From Glycocaulis abyssi (GTDB lineage Bacteria; Pseudomonadota; Alphaproteobacteria; Caulobacterales; Maricaulaceae): a DNA stretch of 64,000 bases. Shown here one piece after another: positions 51,879 to 61,517 of the stretch. The notes beneath the pieces are model-generated. The model did no database searches. It had not been told where the DNA came from and saw only the letters and a program-made list of their open reading frames with translations. The stretch covers positions 1,699,001-1,763,000 of the forward strand of contig NZ_CP163421.1 of the NCBI RefSeq assembly GCF_041429775.1, read 5' to 3'. Position numbers and translations under genes: made by a program. Position 1 is the stretch's first letter; every line of letters starts with the position of its first letter.

Positions 51879-53516
51879 GTGAACGCGCTATTTGAACAAC
51901 TGGCAAAGTTTGGCGTTGGGCGCCTGACGGCCATTCTCGGCCTGACCATCGGGGCGGCTGCCGCACTGGTCATCTTCACGATGAGCATGAATGGCTCACG
52001 CGAGGCATTGCTCTATTCGGGCCTGCAGCCGCAGGACGCGGCTGCCGTCAGCGAGCGCCTCGGCCAGGCCAATATCTCCTATACCTTGCGTGAGGGCGGC
52101 ACGGCCGTGTTTGTCGACCGCCAGCGGGTGGACGAGGCGCGCCTGCGCGTGGCGCAGGGCGGCGCGCTCGGCTTTGGCTCGGTCGGCTATGAAATCTTCG
52201 ACGAGACCGACGCGCTGGGAACCACCAGCTTTGTGCAGAACATCAATGCCAAGCGGGCGCTGGAAGGCGAGCTGGCGCGCACCATCAACACGATCGGCGT
52301 GGTCAGCGGCGCACGCGTGCATCTGGTACTGCCCGAACGGCGCCTGTTTTCCCAGCAGGTGCAGGAGCCGTCAGCCTCCGTCATCCTGACCTTGCGCGGC
52401 CAGATCACGCCTGAGCAGATCGCCACCGTTCGCGATCTGGTGGCAACGGCTGTCCCCGGCCTCGGCGCCGGACGCATCACCATTGCCGATGACCGGGGCC
52501 GCCTGCTGGCAAGCCCGTCGGAGGATGGTTCTGTTACCAGCGCCGCTCTGGAGGGACGCCGTTCCAGCCTGGAGTCCGAGCTGCGCGACCGTGTGCGCGA
52601 CGTGGTGGAGGGCATAGTCGGTCCGGGCGCTGCGCGCGTGGTCGTGACCGCTGATCTCAGCCGGGAGAGCGTGACCGAAAGCAGCCAGACCTATGACCCG
52701 GACGGTCAGGTGCGTTCGGGGCGCGAAATCAGCGAGGAATTCACCCGCGAGCCCGCAGGGCGCAATACCGGCGCTGTATCGGTGGCGGAAAACCTGCCTG
52801 AGGCGGGCGGCGGCGAGGAGGCTGCGGCCGGCCCGATGGCCGAAACGGGCCGCAACTCACGGGTGGAGAACTTCCTCAACTCCTCCACTACCCGCACGCG
52901 CGTCGTGGAAGCCGGCGCGATTGAACGCCTGTCGGTCTCTGTCGTTGTCGACGAGGTGATGACGCGCGGCGAGGACGGTTCGCCCGTGTTCACGCCGCGC
53001 AGCGAAGAGGAAATTGCCCGCATCCGCCAGCTGGCCGGTGTCGCAGCCGGGTTTAATGCCGAACGCGGAGACGTGATCGAAGTGGCGCAGCTGCGTTTCT
53101 CGCGCCCCGATCTGGATCTGGGTACGCCCGCCAGCTCCGGCTTCTCGCTCAATCGCGGCGACATATTGCGCATTGCCGAGATCGCCGTGCTGTTCATCAC
53201 CGCCCTGCTGATCGTGTTCATGGTCGCGCGCCCGCTCATCAAGGGGGCGATCAGCGGCCCGGCACCGGCACTGGCTGGCGCAGCTTCGGGCGGTGGCGCG
53301 CATGCCCTGCCCTCCCAGCCGCACCAGGCCGCCATCGCGCATTCGGGCGACGGCCAGCTGGCCCTGCCGGATTCCGGGGAGTCTGAGGAAACCATCGATA
53401 TCGCCCACATTGCCGGTCAGGTGAAAAAATCGTCGGTGAAAAAGGTGTCGACGCTTGTCGAGAAGCACCCCGACGAGTCGATGGCGATCCTGCGCACCTG
53501 GATGCACGAGAGTTAG
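51879..53516 (+). CDS. fliF: Flagellar MS-ring protein FliF
   Basis: Forms the inner-membrane MS ring. The 545-residue protein has N- and C-terminal membrane segments (about 20-38 and 430-450), the YscJ-like domain (GLQPQDAAAVSERLGQANISYTLREGGTAVFVDRQRVDEARLRVA), and a cytosolic tail that binds FliG (ESMAILRTWMHES). GTG start; the weak ribosome site GAGGGGCAAGG is upstream. Head of fliF-fliG-fliH-fliN-flbD, the same order as Caulobacter. Confidence 0.95.
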   Translation: MNALFEQLAKFGVGRLTAILGLTIGAAAALVIFTMSMNGSREALLYSGLQPQDAAAVSERLGQANISYTLREGGTAVFVDRQRVDEARLRVAQGGALGFGSVGYEIFDETDALGTTSFVQNINAKRALEGELARTINTIGVVSGARVHLVLPERRLFSQQVQEPSASVILTLRGQITPEQIATVRDLVATAVPGLGAGRITIADDRGRLLASPSEDGSVTSAALEGRRSSLESELRDRVRDVVEGIVGPGAARVVVTADLSRESVTESSQTYDPDGQVRSGREISEEFTREPAGRNTGAVSVAENLPEAGGGEEAAAGPMAETGRNSRVENFLNSSTTRTRVVEAGAIERLSVSVVVDEVMTRGEDGSPVFTPRSEEEIARIRQLAGVAAGFNAERGDVIEVAQLRFSRPDLDLGTPASSGFSLNRGDILRIAEIAVLFITALLIVFMVARPLIKGAISGPAPALAGAASGGGAHALPSQPHQAAIAHSGDGQLALPDSGESEETIDIAHIAGQVKKSSVKKVSTLVEKHPDESMAILRTWMHES

Positions 53517-53519
53517 ACA

Positions 53520-54554
53520 ATGATTGCAGCCGCTGCAAAACGAAAGCTGATCGACGACCCTTCCTCCCTGGAAGGGCCTGAAAAGGCGGCCGTCATCCTG
53601 ATGGCGCTGGGCGAGGAGCAGGCCGCCCTGTGGGAGATGATGGATGAGGAGGAAATCCGCATCGTCTCCCAGGCCATGGCGTCGCTCGGCAATGTCTCCT
53701 CGCAGGCGGTGGAAAAGCTGATCGTCGATTTTGTCGGCTCGATGTCGACAACCGGATCGATTTCCGGCTCGGTGGAGCGCACCCAGCGCCTGCTTTCCAG
53801 CTTCCTGCCCGAAGAGCGCGTCGAAGCCATCATGGAAGAGCTGCGCGGCCCGGCCGGGCGCACCATGTGGGACAAGCTGGGCAATGTGAACGAGATGGTT
53901 CTGGCCAACTATCTCAAGAACGAATACCCGCAGACTGTCGCGGTAGTCCTGTCCAAGGTGCGCGCCGAGCATGCCGCGCGCGTGCTGTCCGCCCTGCCGG
54001 AGGATTTCGCGCTGGAAGTGGTGCAGCGCATGCTGCGCATGGAGCCGGTGCAGCGCGAGATTCTCGACAAGATCGAGCAGACCCTGCGCACCGAATTCAT
54101 GAGCAATCTGGCGCGCACCTCCAAGCAGGACAGCCACGAAATGATGGCTGACATCTTCAACAATTTCGACCGGCAGACCGAGAACCGCTTCCTGGCCGCG
54201 CTTGAAGAACGCAACCGCGACAGCGCGGAGAAAATCCGCTCGCTCATGTTTGTCTTCGAGGATCTGGGCAAGCTGGACCCGCAAGGCATCCAGACGCTGC
54301 TGCGCGCCGTCAACAAGGACCAGCTGGCCCTGGCGCTCAAAGGCGCCTCGGACACGCTGCGCGACCTGTTCTTCTCCAACATGTCCGAGCGCGCCGCGAA
54401 AATCCTGCGCGAGGACATGCAGACCATGGGGCCGGTACGCCTGAAAGATGTCGATCAGGCCCAGCAGGCCATGGTCAACACCGCCAAGGACCTCGCCGCC
54501 AAGGGCGAAATACTCATCGCCGAAGGCGGCGGTGATGATGAGCTGATTTACTAG
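53520..54554 (+). CDS. fliG: Flagellar motor switch protein FliG
   Basis: Rotor protein that meets the stator and FliM. The 344-residue protein shows [22 protein letters not shown] near the start, the middle ARM domain with [43 protein letters not shown], and the C-terminal charged torque helix around [21 protein letters not shown] and [21 protein letters not shown]. Starts 3 bp after fliF. Confidence 0.96.
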   Translation: MIAAAAKRKLIDDPSSLEGPEKAAVILMALGEEQAALWEMMDEEEIRIVSQAMASLGNVSSQAVEKLIVDFVGSMSTTGSISGSVERTQRLLSSFLPEERVEAIMEELRGPAGRTMWDKLGNVNEMVLANYLKNEYPQTVAVVLSKVRAEHAARVLSALPEDFALEVVQRMLRMEPVQREILDKIEQTLRTEFMSNLARTSKQDSHEMMADIFNNFDRQTENRFLAALEERNRDSAEKIRSLMFVFEDLGKLDPQGIQTLLRAVNKDQLALALKGASDTLRDLFFSNMSERAAKILREDMQTMGPVRLKDVDQAQQAMVNTAKDLAAKGEILIAEGGGDDELIY

Positions 54555-54565
54555 GAAGGCATGTT

Positions 54566-55240
54566 TTGAACACGCGCCACACACCTTTCGGCTTTGACCG
54601 TGTCTTCGCATCGGATGGCACGGTGCTGCGCGATGGTGAGCGCGTCAAACGCATGCTCACCCTGTCGGAAGCGCAGGAAAAGGCCGACGCCGCCGCCGCC
54701 GAGGCGCTCAAAGCGGACAATGCCGAGGCCGCGCGCATCGCCGCCGAGGCGCTGAAAGTCCTGGCCGGGCGGATACAGGCCATTCTGGCGCGCATGGAAG
54801 CGGAATCTGAAGCGATGAGAGCGGATGCAGCCCGCCTGGCCGTGGCTGCTGCCCGCCAGATCGCCGGCGCGGCGCTGGCCGCCCATGGCGAGGACACGGT
54901 CCTGGAGTGCGCCCGCTCGATCATGGACGATCTCAGGGCTGAGCCGCGCATTGCGGTGCGCGTGACGCCCGATCTGGCCGACACCATCGCCGAACGTCTG
55001 CAGGCCGAAGCAGAGCGCCTCGGTCTTGAAGGCGCCGTCATCGTGCGCGCCGACGAGGAAGTGGCCACCGGAGACTGTGTGCTGGAATGGCGCTCAGGCT
55101 CCATTGAACGCACCGCAACAGACATTGAAGCGCGCATAGCCGAGCTGGTTGAACGCTGGCTGGCCACGCCGCGCGATGGCGTAAGCGAAACACAAAACTC
55201 AGACGAAGCCGAGCCGCTCAAGGAGCTCAACCATGGCTGA
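54566..55240 (+). CDS. fliH: Flagellar export regulator FliH (FlbE type)
   Basis: A 224-residue protein that controls the export ATPase FliI. It is mostly helical and charged, with Ala/Glu-rich coiled coil (LSEAQEKADAAAAEALKADNAEAARIAAEAL) and a C-terminal FliH-like region (TGDCVLEWRSGSIERTATDIEARIAELV). Start is TTG with AGGAAGG a few bases upstream; the ATG at 54561 hits a stop at once. In Caulobacter the gene in this place is called flbE/fliH. It overlaps fliN by 8 bp. fliI is not in the window. Confidence 0.85.
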   Translation: MNTRHTPFGFDRVFASDGTVLRDGERVKRMLTLSEAQEKADAAAAEALKADNAEAARIAAEALKVLAGRIQAILARMEAESEAMRADAARLAVAAARQIAGAALAAHGEDTVLECARSIMDDLRAEPRIAVRVTPDLADTIAERLQAEAERLGLEGAVIVRADEEVATGDCVLEWRSGSIERTATDIEARIAELVERWLATPRDGVSETQNSDEAEPLKELNHG

Positions 55241-55604
55241 TACAACCGATCTGGACCTGCCCGATCTCAATAATGGCGGCGGCGAGGCCGCGCCGGAGGA
55301 AACGGCCTCCGCTGATCTGCCATCCCAGTCACTGGTCGATGAGGCCATCCGCACCGCCGTTGATCTCGCGCCTGTCTATGACGTGCCGGTCAATATCTCT
55401 GCCGTGCTCGGCAAGACTCATATCGATGTGAACTCGCTATTGAAGCTCACCTCCGGCTCGGTGCTGGAGCTGGACCGCAAGGTCGGCGAGGCCATCGATA
55501 TCTATGTGAATAACCGCCTCGTGGCGCGCGGTGAGGTCGTCGTCGTCGATGACCGGCTGGGCGTGACCATGACCGAAATCATCAAGGACGGGGACTCCGC
55601 ATGA
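55233..55604 (+). CDS. fliN: Flagellar switch protein FliN
   Basis: A 123-residue C-ring subunit. The SpoA domain covers about 45-115: DVPVNISAVLGKTHIDVNSLLKLTSGSVLELDRKVGEAIDIYVNNRLVARGEVVVVDDRLGVTMTEII. The N-terminal acidic linker is typical. Overlaps fliH. Mediates CheY-driven switching together with FliG and FliM (not in the window). Confidence 0.95.
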   Translation: MADTTDLDLPDLNNGGGEAAPEETASADLPSQSLVDEAIRTAVDLAPVYDVPVNISAVLGKTHIDVNSLLKLTSGSVLELDRKVGEAIDIYVNNRLVARGEVVVVDDRLGVTMTEIIKDGDSA

Positions 55605-55645
55605 CCTCCGCCACCCCCATCCCCGCTGCAAGGAGAAACTGAGCC

Positions 55646-57004
55646 ATGCGTGTACTCATAGTCGGCTCGCTCGCAGGGCAATCAGGAACCGCCACCAAGA
55701 TGGCCATGGACCGGGGCGCGAAAGTCTCCCAGGTCGATACGCCAGCCCAGGCAACGGCCTATCTTCGCGCCGGGCGCGGGGCCGATCTGGTGATGGTCGA
55801 TGTCGGCCTGGACATCGGCGCCTTCATTGCCGCCAACGAGGCGGAGCGCATCACCGTGCCGGTCGTCGCCTGCGGGGTGAATGTGCGTCCCGAAGCCGCC
55901 GCTGCGGCCATACGCGCCGGGGCCAAGGAATTCATTCCGCTGCCCGCCGATGCCGAGCTGATGGCCGCCGTGCTGGAAGCGGTCAGTGATGATGAGCGCC
56001 CCATGGTGGCGCGCGATAAATCCATGCTGGCGGTCGTCGAACTGGCCAACCGGATTGCGGCGTCCGATGCCTCGGTGCTCATCACCGGGGAGAGCGGCGT
56101 CGGCAAGGAGGTGATGGCGCGCTTCCTTCACCGCAAGTCAAAGCGCGCGGCCAAGCCCTTCGTCTCGGTCAATTGCGCGGCCATCCCTGAAAACCTGTTG
56201 GAATCGGAACTCTTCGGTCACGAGAAGGGCGCGTTTACCGGCGCTGTGGCGCGCCGGGTCGGCAAGTTTGAAGAGGCTGATGGCGGCACGCTGCTGCTTG
56301 ACGAAATCTCCGAAATGGATGCCCGCCTGCAGGCCAAGCTCCTGCGCGCCCTGCAGGAGCGCGAGATTGACCGGGTGGGCGGCTCTGGCCCTGTAAAGGT
56401 CAATATCCGCGTTATCGCCACCTCCAACCGCGACCTGCAAAAGGCCGTGCGCGACGGTATTTTCCGCGAAGACCTGCTGTTCCGGCTGAATGTGGTGAAC
56501 CTTGCCATTCCGCCCTTGCGCGAACGCCCGGAGGACGCGCTGGCGCTGGCCGAGCATTTCCTGAAGAAATACGCCGCCGCCAACGGCCTGCCGCACCGCA
56601 CGCTCAACGAGGCGGCCAGGCTGCAGATCACCACGCGCAGCTGGACGGGGAATGTACGCGAGCTGGAAAACGCCATGCACCGCGCCGTGCTGCTGGCCTC
56701 AGGCACCGAGATCGGACCTGATGCCATCCGCGCGCCGGACGGCTCTGCCTTCCATTCCAGCGGCGGGGTGGCCCGGCAGGCGGCTGAAGCGGCCGATGCG
56801 GCCCACCACATGGTCGGGCGCACGGTGGCGGAAGTTGAACAGGACCTGATCCTGGACACGCTGGATCATTGCTTTGGCAACCGCACCCATGCCGCCAACA
56901 TTCTGGGCATCTCGATCCGCACGCTGCGCAACAAGCTCAAACTCTACACCGATCAGGGCATTCACGTGCCCGGACCCGGTGAGAGCCGCGCCGGGGCGGC
57001 GTAA
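55646..57004 (+). CDS. flbD: FlbD, sigma-54-dependent flagellar regulator
   Basis: A 452-residue NtrC-type activator. Domains: receiver-like residues 1-115, AAA+ core about 125-355 with Walker A GESGVGKE, the GAFTGA sigma-54 contact loop and Walker B GGTLLLDEISEMD, and a C-terminal Fis-type HTH (THAANILGISIRTLRNKLKLY). The receiver opens MRVLIVGSLAG and lacks the acidic pair of phosphorylated receivers, as known for Caulobacter FlbD, which is controlled by FliX instead. It activates late flagellar genes and can repress fliF. Confidence 0.93.
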   Translation: MRVLIVGSLAGQSGTATKMAMDRGAKVSQVDTPAQATAYLRAGRGADLVMVDVGLDIGAFIAANEAERITVPVVACGVNVRPEAAAAAIRAGAKEFIPLPADAELMAAVLEAVSDDERPMVARDKSMLAVVELANRIAASDASVLITGESGVGKEVMARFLHRKSKRAAKPFVSVNCAAIPENLLESELFGHEKGAFTGAVARRVGKFEEADGGTLLLDEISEMDARLQAKLLRALQEREIDRVGGSGPVKVNIRVIATSNRDLQKAVRDGIFREDLLFRLNVVNLAIPPLRERPEDALALAEHFLKKYAAANGLPHRTLNEAARLQITTRSWTGNVRELENAMHRAVLLASGTEIGPDAIRAPDGSAFHSSGGVARQAAEAADAAHHMVGRTVAEVEQDLILDTLDHCFGNRTHAANILGISIRTLRNKLKLYTDQGIHVPGPGESRAGAA

Positions 57005-57019
57005 GACGAAGGTTGATGT

Positions 57020-57128
57020 CCTCCCCCGCCTGCGGGGGAGGTGTCAGCGAAGCTGACGGAGGGGGGAGCTTGTTTCGTGCAATCCCCCCCTCGGCCCTCC
57101 GGGCCACTCCCCCCGTGAACGGGGGGAG
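57020..57128. repeat. Intergenic palindromic repeat between flbD and flhA
   Basis: Hairpins include CCTCCCCCG/CGGGGGAGG (9-bp stem, 57020-57041), GTCAGC/GCTGAC (57043-57057) and CTCCCCCC/GGGGGGAG (57107-57128). The element splits the flbD-flhA run and nearly touches the flhA ribosome site. It looks like the one at 62270-62345. Confidence 0.7.
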
Positions 57129-57157
57129 ACAGGAATGGAAGAAGGACAGAAACTCCC

Positions 57158-59266
57158 TTGGCTGACACACCCGCATCCGGCGCCTCTACGGGCCTCGACT
57201 GGCAGAAAATCGGCCAGCGTTTTGCGCGTGGTGATGTCGCCATGGCGGTGGGCGTGCTGGCGATCCTCGTCATGCTCATCCTGCCCATGCCGCGCGCGCT
57301 GCTGGACATTTCGCTGGCGATCTCGATCTGCTTTTCGGTGCTGATCCTGATGACGGCGCTGTTCATCCGCACGCCGCTGGAATTTACCGCCTTCCCGGCC
57401 ATTCTGCTGATCGCGACCATGCTGCGATTAGGGCTGAACGTCGCGTCCACGCGCCTCATCCTGTCGGAGGGCCATCAGGGCACGGCGGCTGCCGGTGACA
57501 TTATCCAGGCTTTTGGCGCCTTTGTGATGCAGGGCAATTTCGTCATCGGCATCATCGTTTTCATCATCCTGGTGATCGTGAACTTCGTGGTCATCACCAA
57601 GGGTTCGGGCCGGATCGCCGAGGTCGCCGCGCGCTTCACCCTTGATGCCATGCCCGGCAAGCAGATGGCGATTGACGCCGATCTTTCTGCCGGCCTGATA
57701 TCCGAGGACGAGGCCCGCACGCGCCGCAAGGAGCTGGAGGACAAGTCCAACTTCTTCGGGGCCATGGACGGTGCCTCAAAGTTCGTGCGTGGCGATGCGG
57801 TGGCAGGCATCCTCATCACCTCGATCAACCTGATCGGCGGCATGATTATCGGCGTGGCCCAGTCCGACATGGCGTTTGGCGATGCGGCCTCGACCTATTC
57901 CACGCTGACCATCGGCGATGGTCTGGTCTCGCAGATACCCGCCCTGATCGTCTCGCTGGCGGCCGGTCTTCTGGTCTCCAAGGCGGGCGTTGATGGCGAG
58001 GCGGACAAGGCTGTGTTCGGCCAACTCGCCGCCAACCCGACCGGCATGGCGATGGTGTCGGCAGCGGCGATTTCCATCGGGCTTCTGCCCGGCATGCCGC
58101 TTTTCCCGTTTGCGGCGCTGGCAGCAGCGGCGGGGACCACAGCCTTCATAATGAACCGGCGAAAGATACAGACCGCCGAGCGTGAGGCCACGGCCATCCA
58201 GACCGAGGCCGCCGAGGCGCAGCAGCAGACCGAAGCGCCGATCGAGGACTCCCTGCATATCGACGAGCTGAAGATCGAGCTGGGCTATGCGCTCCTGCCG
58301 CTCATCAATGATGTCGAGGGGCGCCGCCTGACCGACCAGATCAAGGCGCTGCGCCGCAATCTGGCGCAGGATACCGGCTTCATCCTGCCCAGCGTGCGCA
58401 TCATCGACAATATGCAGCTGACGGCGGAAGACTATGTGATCCGCATCAAGGAGATGGAGGCAGGCGCAGGCCAGCTGAAAATGCGCCATCTGCTGGTCAT
58501 GGACCCGTCCGGCCAGCAGGTCTCCATGCCCGGCGCCCATGTGAAGGAACCGGCCTTCGGCCTGCCCGCCACCTGGATCGAGGAAGAGGGCCGCGAGGAA
58601 GCCACTTTCCGCGGCTATACCATTGTCGATCCGGCGGCGGTGCTCGTCACGCACCTGACCGAATTGCTGCGCGAGCACCTGGCCGATCTGCTCTCCTACT
58701 CCGAAGTGGAGAAGCTGATCGACGGCCTGTCCAAGGAGCACAAGAAGCTGGTCGACGACATTACGCCGTCCCAGATCACCCGCGCAGGCATTCAGCGTGT
58801 GCTGCAGAACCTGCTGCGCGAGCGTGTCTCGATCCGCGATCTGGCGGGGATTATCGAGGGTATCGCAGAAGCCTCCGGCGCGACGCAGAACCTTGATGCG
58901 ATCACCGAGCATGTACGCACGCGCCTGGCCCGCCAGCTCTGCTTTGCCAATCGCGGCCCGGATGGCGCGCTGCCTGTGCTGAGCCTCTCCCCGCAATGGG
59001 AGCAGGCATTTGCCGAGGCGATGATCGGCGATGGCGAACGCCGCCAGCTCGCCCTTGCCCCGACGCGCCTGCGTGATTTCGTGGCCGCTGTGCGCGATGC
59101 GTTCGACCGGGCGGGCGCATCAGGCGATGTGCCGGTATTGCTGACCAGCCCCGCCATCCGCCCCTATGTGCGCTCGCTGACCGAGCGCTTCCGCCCGTCT
59201 ACAGTGGTAATGAGCCAGAACGAGATTCACCCCAGCGCGCGGCTGAAAACCGTCGGCGCGGTCTAG
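57158..59266 (+). CDS. flhA: Flagellar export gate protein FlhA
   Basis: A 702-residue inner-membrane channel subunit of the flagellar type III apparatus. Residues about 20-330 hold eight membrane segments, with the FHIPEP-like motif region ([64 protein letters not shown]) and [29 protein letters not shown]; the cytosolic domain follows, with [15 protein letters not shown] and [13 protein letters not shown] at the end. Start is TTG with GAAGGACAG upstream. flhB, fliP/Q/R are elsewhere. Confidence 0.95.
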   Translation: [702 protein letters not shown]

Positions 59267-59278
59267 AAAGGCAGCATC

Positions 59279-60286
59279 ATGCGCCTTCGCACCTTCACTG
59301 CCGCATCGATCAGCGAGGCCATGGCGCAGGTGCGCCGGGAGCTGGGGCCGGACGCCATCATCGTCGCCACGCAGGAACGCGCCGATGGCGGGGTGAGCAT
59401 ACGCGCGGCCGCCGAGGAAGGTGCGGTGCAGCCCTCCAAGGACTCGCCAAAGCTCGCCGCCAAGCGCCGCGAGGCCGAGCGCACGCGCGGGCGCGGCGAT
59501 AATGCAGACGGGCTGACCCGTATCGCCCGCGCGCTCGCCTGGCATGATGTGCCCGACAGCGCCGCCGAGGCCATCATGGACGCGGCGATCAGCCTGGAAG
59601 ATGCCGAGCCGACCGCCACCCTCGCCCATGCGCTGGATGCGCGCTACGCGGTGCATCCGGTCGAGATCATGCCCGCACGGCCCATCCTCTTTGCCGGTGC
59701 GCCGGGCGCTGGCAAATCCTCCGTCATGGCGCGCCTTGCCGCGCGCGCGGTCTCGCAAGGAATGACCCCGCTACTGGTCTCTTGCGATCAGCGCGCAGGC
59801 GCAGCCGCCCAGATGCAGACCTATGCCAAGGCGCTGCAGCTTGATTTCGAGGCCGCGCCCGGCGCACGCGAGCTGGATCTGGTTCTGGACGGTGCCAATG
59901 GCCGCCCGGTCTTCATCGATACCGGCGGGGTGAACCCGTTCGAGCTGGATGCGCTGGAAAGCCTCACTTATCTCGCCGCCACCGCCGATGCCGAGATCAT
60001 CGCGGTCATGGAAGCGGGCCAGATACCCGCCGACGCCGAAGACGCCGCCGCGCTTTTCACCTCCATCGGGGCGGCGCGCGTGATCTTCACCCGGCTCGAT
60101 ATTGCACGGCGCATGGGCGCGCTGCTGGCGGCCGGAGAGGCGGGGCTTTCCTACGCCCATATCGCCGCCTCGCCCTTTATCGGGTCGGGCCTGGCCCCCG
60201 CGACGCCCTTGCGGCTGGCGCGCGCGCTGCTTGAAGACCCGCATGACGATTCTGGCGAAGACGGGCCTGAGGAGGCCGCACCATGA
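59279..60286 (+). CDS. flhF: SRP-type GTPase FlhF
   Basis: Placement GTPase that sets the polar site of the flagellum in many bacteria. The 335-residue protein is short for the family (about 400-490). The N-terminal B domain (MRLRTFTAASISEAMAQVRRELGPDAIIVATQE) is followed by the G domain with P-loop GAPGAGKSS, DTGG in place of DTAG, and TRLD in place of TKLD. These deviations are modest but might affect GTP binding. Coupled to the FlhG gene (ATGA). Confidence 0.9.
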   Translation: MRLRTFTAASISEAMAQVRRELGPDAIIVATQERADGGVSIRAAAEEGAVQPSKDSPKLAAKRREAERTRGRGDNADGLTRIARALAWHDVPDSAAEAIMDAAISLEDAEPTATLAHALDARYAVHPVEIMPARPILFAGAPGAGKSSVMARLAARAVSQGMTPLLVSCDQRAGAAAQMQTYAKALQLDFEAAPGARELDLVLDGANGRPVFIDTGGVNPFELDALESLTYLAATADAEIIAVMEAGQIPADAEDAAALFTSIGAARVIFTRLDIARRMGALLAAGEAGLSYAHIAASPFIGSGLAPATPLRLARALLEDPHDDSGEDGPEEAAP

Positions 60287-61101
60287 AGCAGTATTTCAGC
60301 ACCAGCGCAGACGACCAGCCGCGTAAAGCCGGCTCGCTTCTGGCCATAGCCTCCGGCAAGGGCGGGGTCGGCAAGACGGTCGTCGCAGGCGCGCTCGCCA
60401 GCGCCTTTGCCGCCCGCCAGGAACGCACCCTGCTGGTCGATGGTGATCTGGGCATGGCCAATATCGATGTGCAGCTGGGCCTGGATCCGCGCGGGGATCT
60501 CTCCGGCGTCATGTCCGGTCAGATTTCGCTGGCCGAGGCCGTCTCCTGCGTCGCGGGTGGAGCCGACATGACCGGCGGGTTTGACGTCATCGCCGGGCGT
60601 TCCGGCTCAGCCGCGCTGGCGGGGCTCGACAGTGCAGGCGCGGCGCGCCTTGCCGCGGGAATTGCGGCGGCCTCCATGACCTATGACCGCACGCTGATCG
60701 ATCTGGCCGCCGGGGCCGACCGCGCGACGATCCGCCTTGCGGCGGCAGCAGATGACGTGGTGCTGGTCATGTCCGATGAGCCGACCTCGCTCACCGATGC
60801 CTATGCGTTTGTGAAGCTCCTGCGGCTGAGGGATGAGGGGGCGGCCCCCTTCATCATCATCAATAATGCGCCCGACAAGGCGAGCGCGGAGATGGCCTAT
60901 GCCTCGTTCGCGCGCACCTGCGAGAGCTTCCTCGGCTTCCGCCCGCCGCTGGCCGGCATTATCCGCCGGGACAGCAATGTGCCCAAAGCCATCCGCGCGC
61001 AGACGGCGCTCAAAACCCTCGCCCCCGGCACGCCTGCCATTCAGGATATTGAGGCCATTGCCGGACTTCTTGCTGCGGGGGCCGAGAGCGCTTACGCTTG
61101 A
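60283..61101 (+). CDS. flhG: FlhG/MinD-family ATPase
   Basis: A 272-residue ParA/MinD-like ATPase that limits flagellar number in partnership with FlhF. The deviant Walker A is ASGKGGVGKT (about 23-32), followed by VDGDLGMANIDVQLGL and the later INNAPDKASAEMAYASF. There is no C-terminal amphipathic MinD helix obvious; ends GLLAAGAESAYA. Adjacent to flhF, which supports FlhG rather than a general ParA. Confidence 0.9.
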   Translation: MKQYFSTSADDQPRKAGSLLAIASGKGGVGKTVVAGALASAFAARQERTLLVDGDLGMANIDVQLGLDPRGDLSGVMSGQISLAEAVSCVAGGADMTGGFDVIAGRSGSAALAGLDSAGAARLAAGIAAASMTYDRTLIDLAAGADRATIRLAAAADDVVLVMSDEPTSLTDAYAFVKLLRLRDEGAAPFIIINNAPDKASAEMAYASFARTCESFLGFRPPLAGIIRRDSNVPKAIRAQTALKTLAPGTPAIQDIEAIAGLLAAGAESAYA

Positions 61102-61140
61102 GCTTTCCGGTGGGGGCCGGTTTGAAAACCGGGGGGAACC

Positions 61141-61467
61141 ATGATCGAAGAATTCGCCACCCGGCTCATCGCCGGGTTCACACCTGCAACGCTGATCCTG
61201 TTAACGCTGGTTTCAATCGTGGCCGCGCTCGTCATGCGCCGCTGGAGCCAGCTTTACGCCGCGACGCTCTTTGCCTTCGCGGCTGACTGCGTAGCGCGCT
61301 ACCTGCTGGAGCTGGGCGCAGCCGACGGCGTGCCGGTCAATTTCGCCATGGAACTCGCCATGACGCGGCTCGACGCAGGCGCGATCAGCGCCATGGCCCG
61401 CCCCTTCCTCTATCTCGCCGTCATCGCCGCCCTGTTCTGGGTGAAGAAGCGATATGGGGGGCGGTAG
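61141..61467 (+). CDS. Small inner-membrane protein downstream of flhG
   Basis: A 108-residue protein with three likely membrane segments (about 14-31, 40-56 and 82-101) and a basic C terminus WVKKRYGGR. No family recognised. It is 39 bp after flhG on the same strand, with a CCGGTTT/AAACCGG hairpin and GGGGGAA just before its start. A flagellar link is only suggested by location. Confidence 0.65.
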   Translation: MIEEFATRLIAGFTPATLILLTLVSIVAALVMRRWSQLYAATLFAFAADCVARYLLELGAADGVPVNFAMELAMTRLDAGAISAMARPFLYLAVIAALFWVKKRYGGR

Positions 61468-61517
61468 GGGGGTCACAGGGCGCGACGCGATTCAGCTTAG
61501 TCAAGCACGCTTGGTGA

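Noticed and set aside
52857-54611. 584-codon minus-strand ORF
   Set aside because: Antisense to fliF and fliG; no family similarity.
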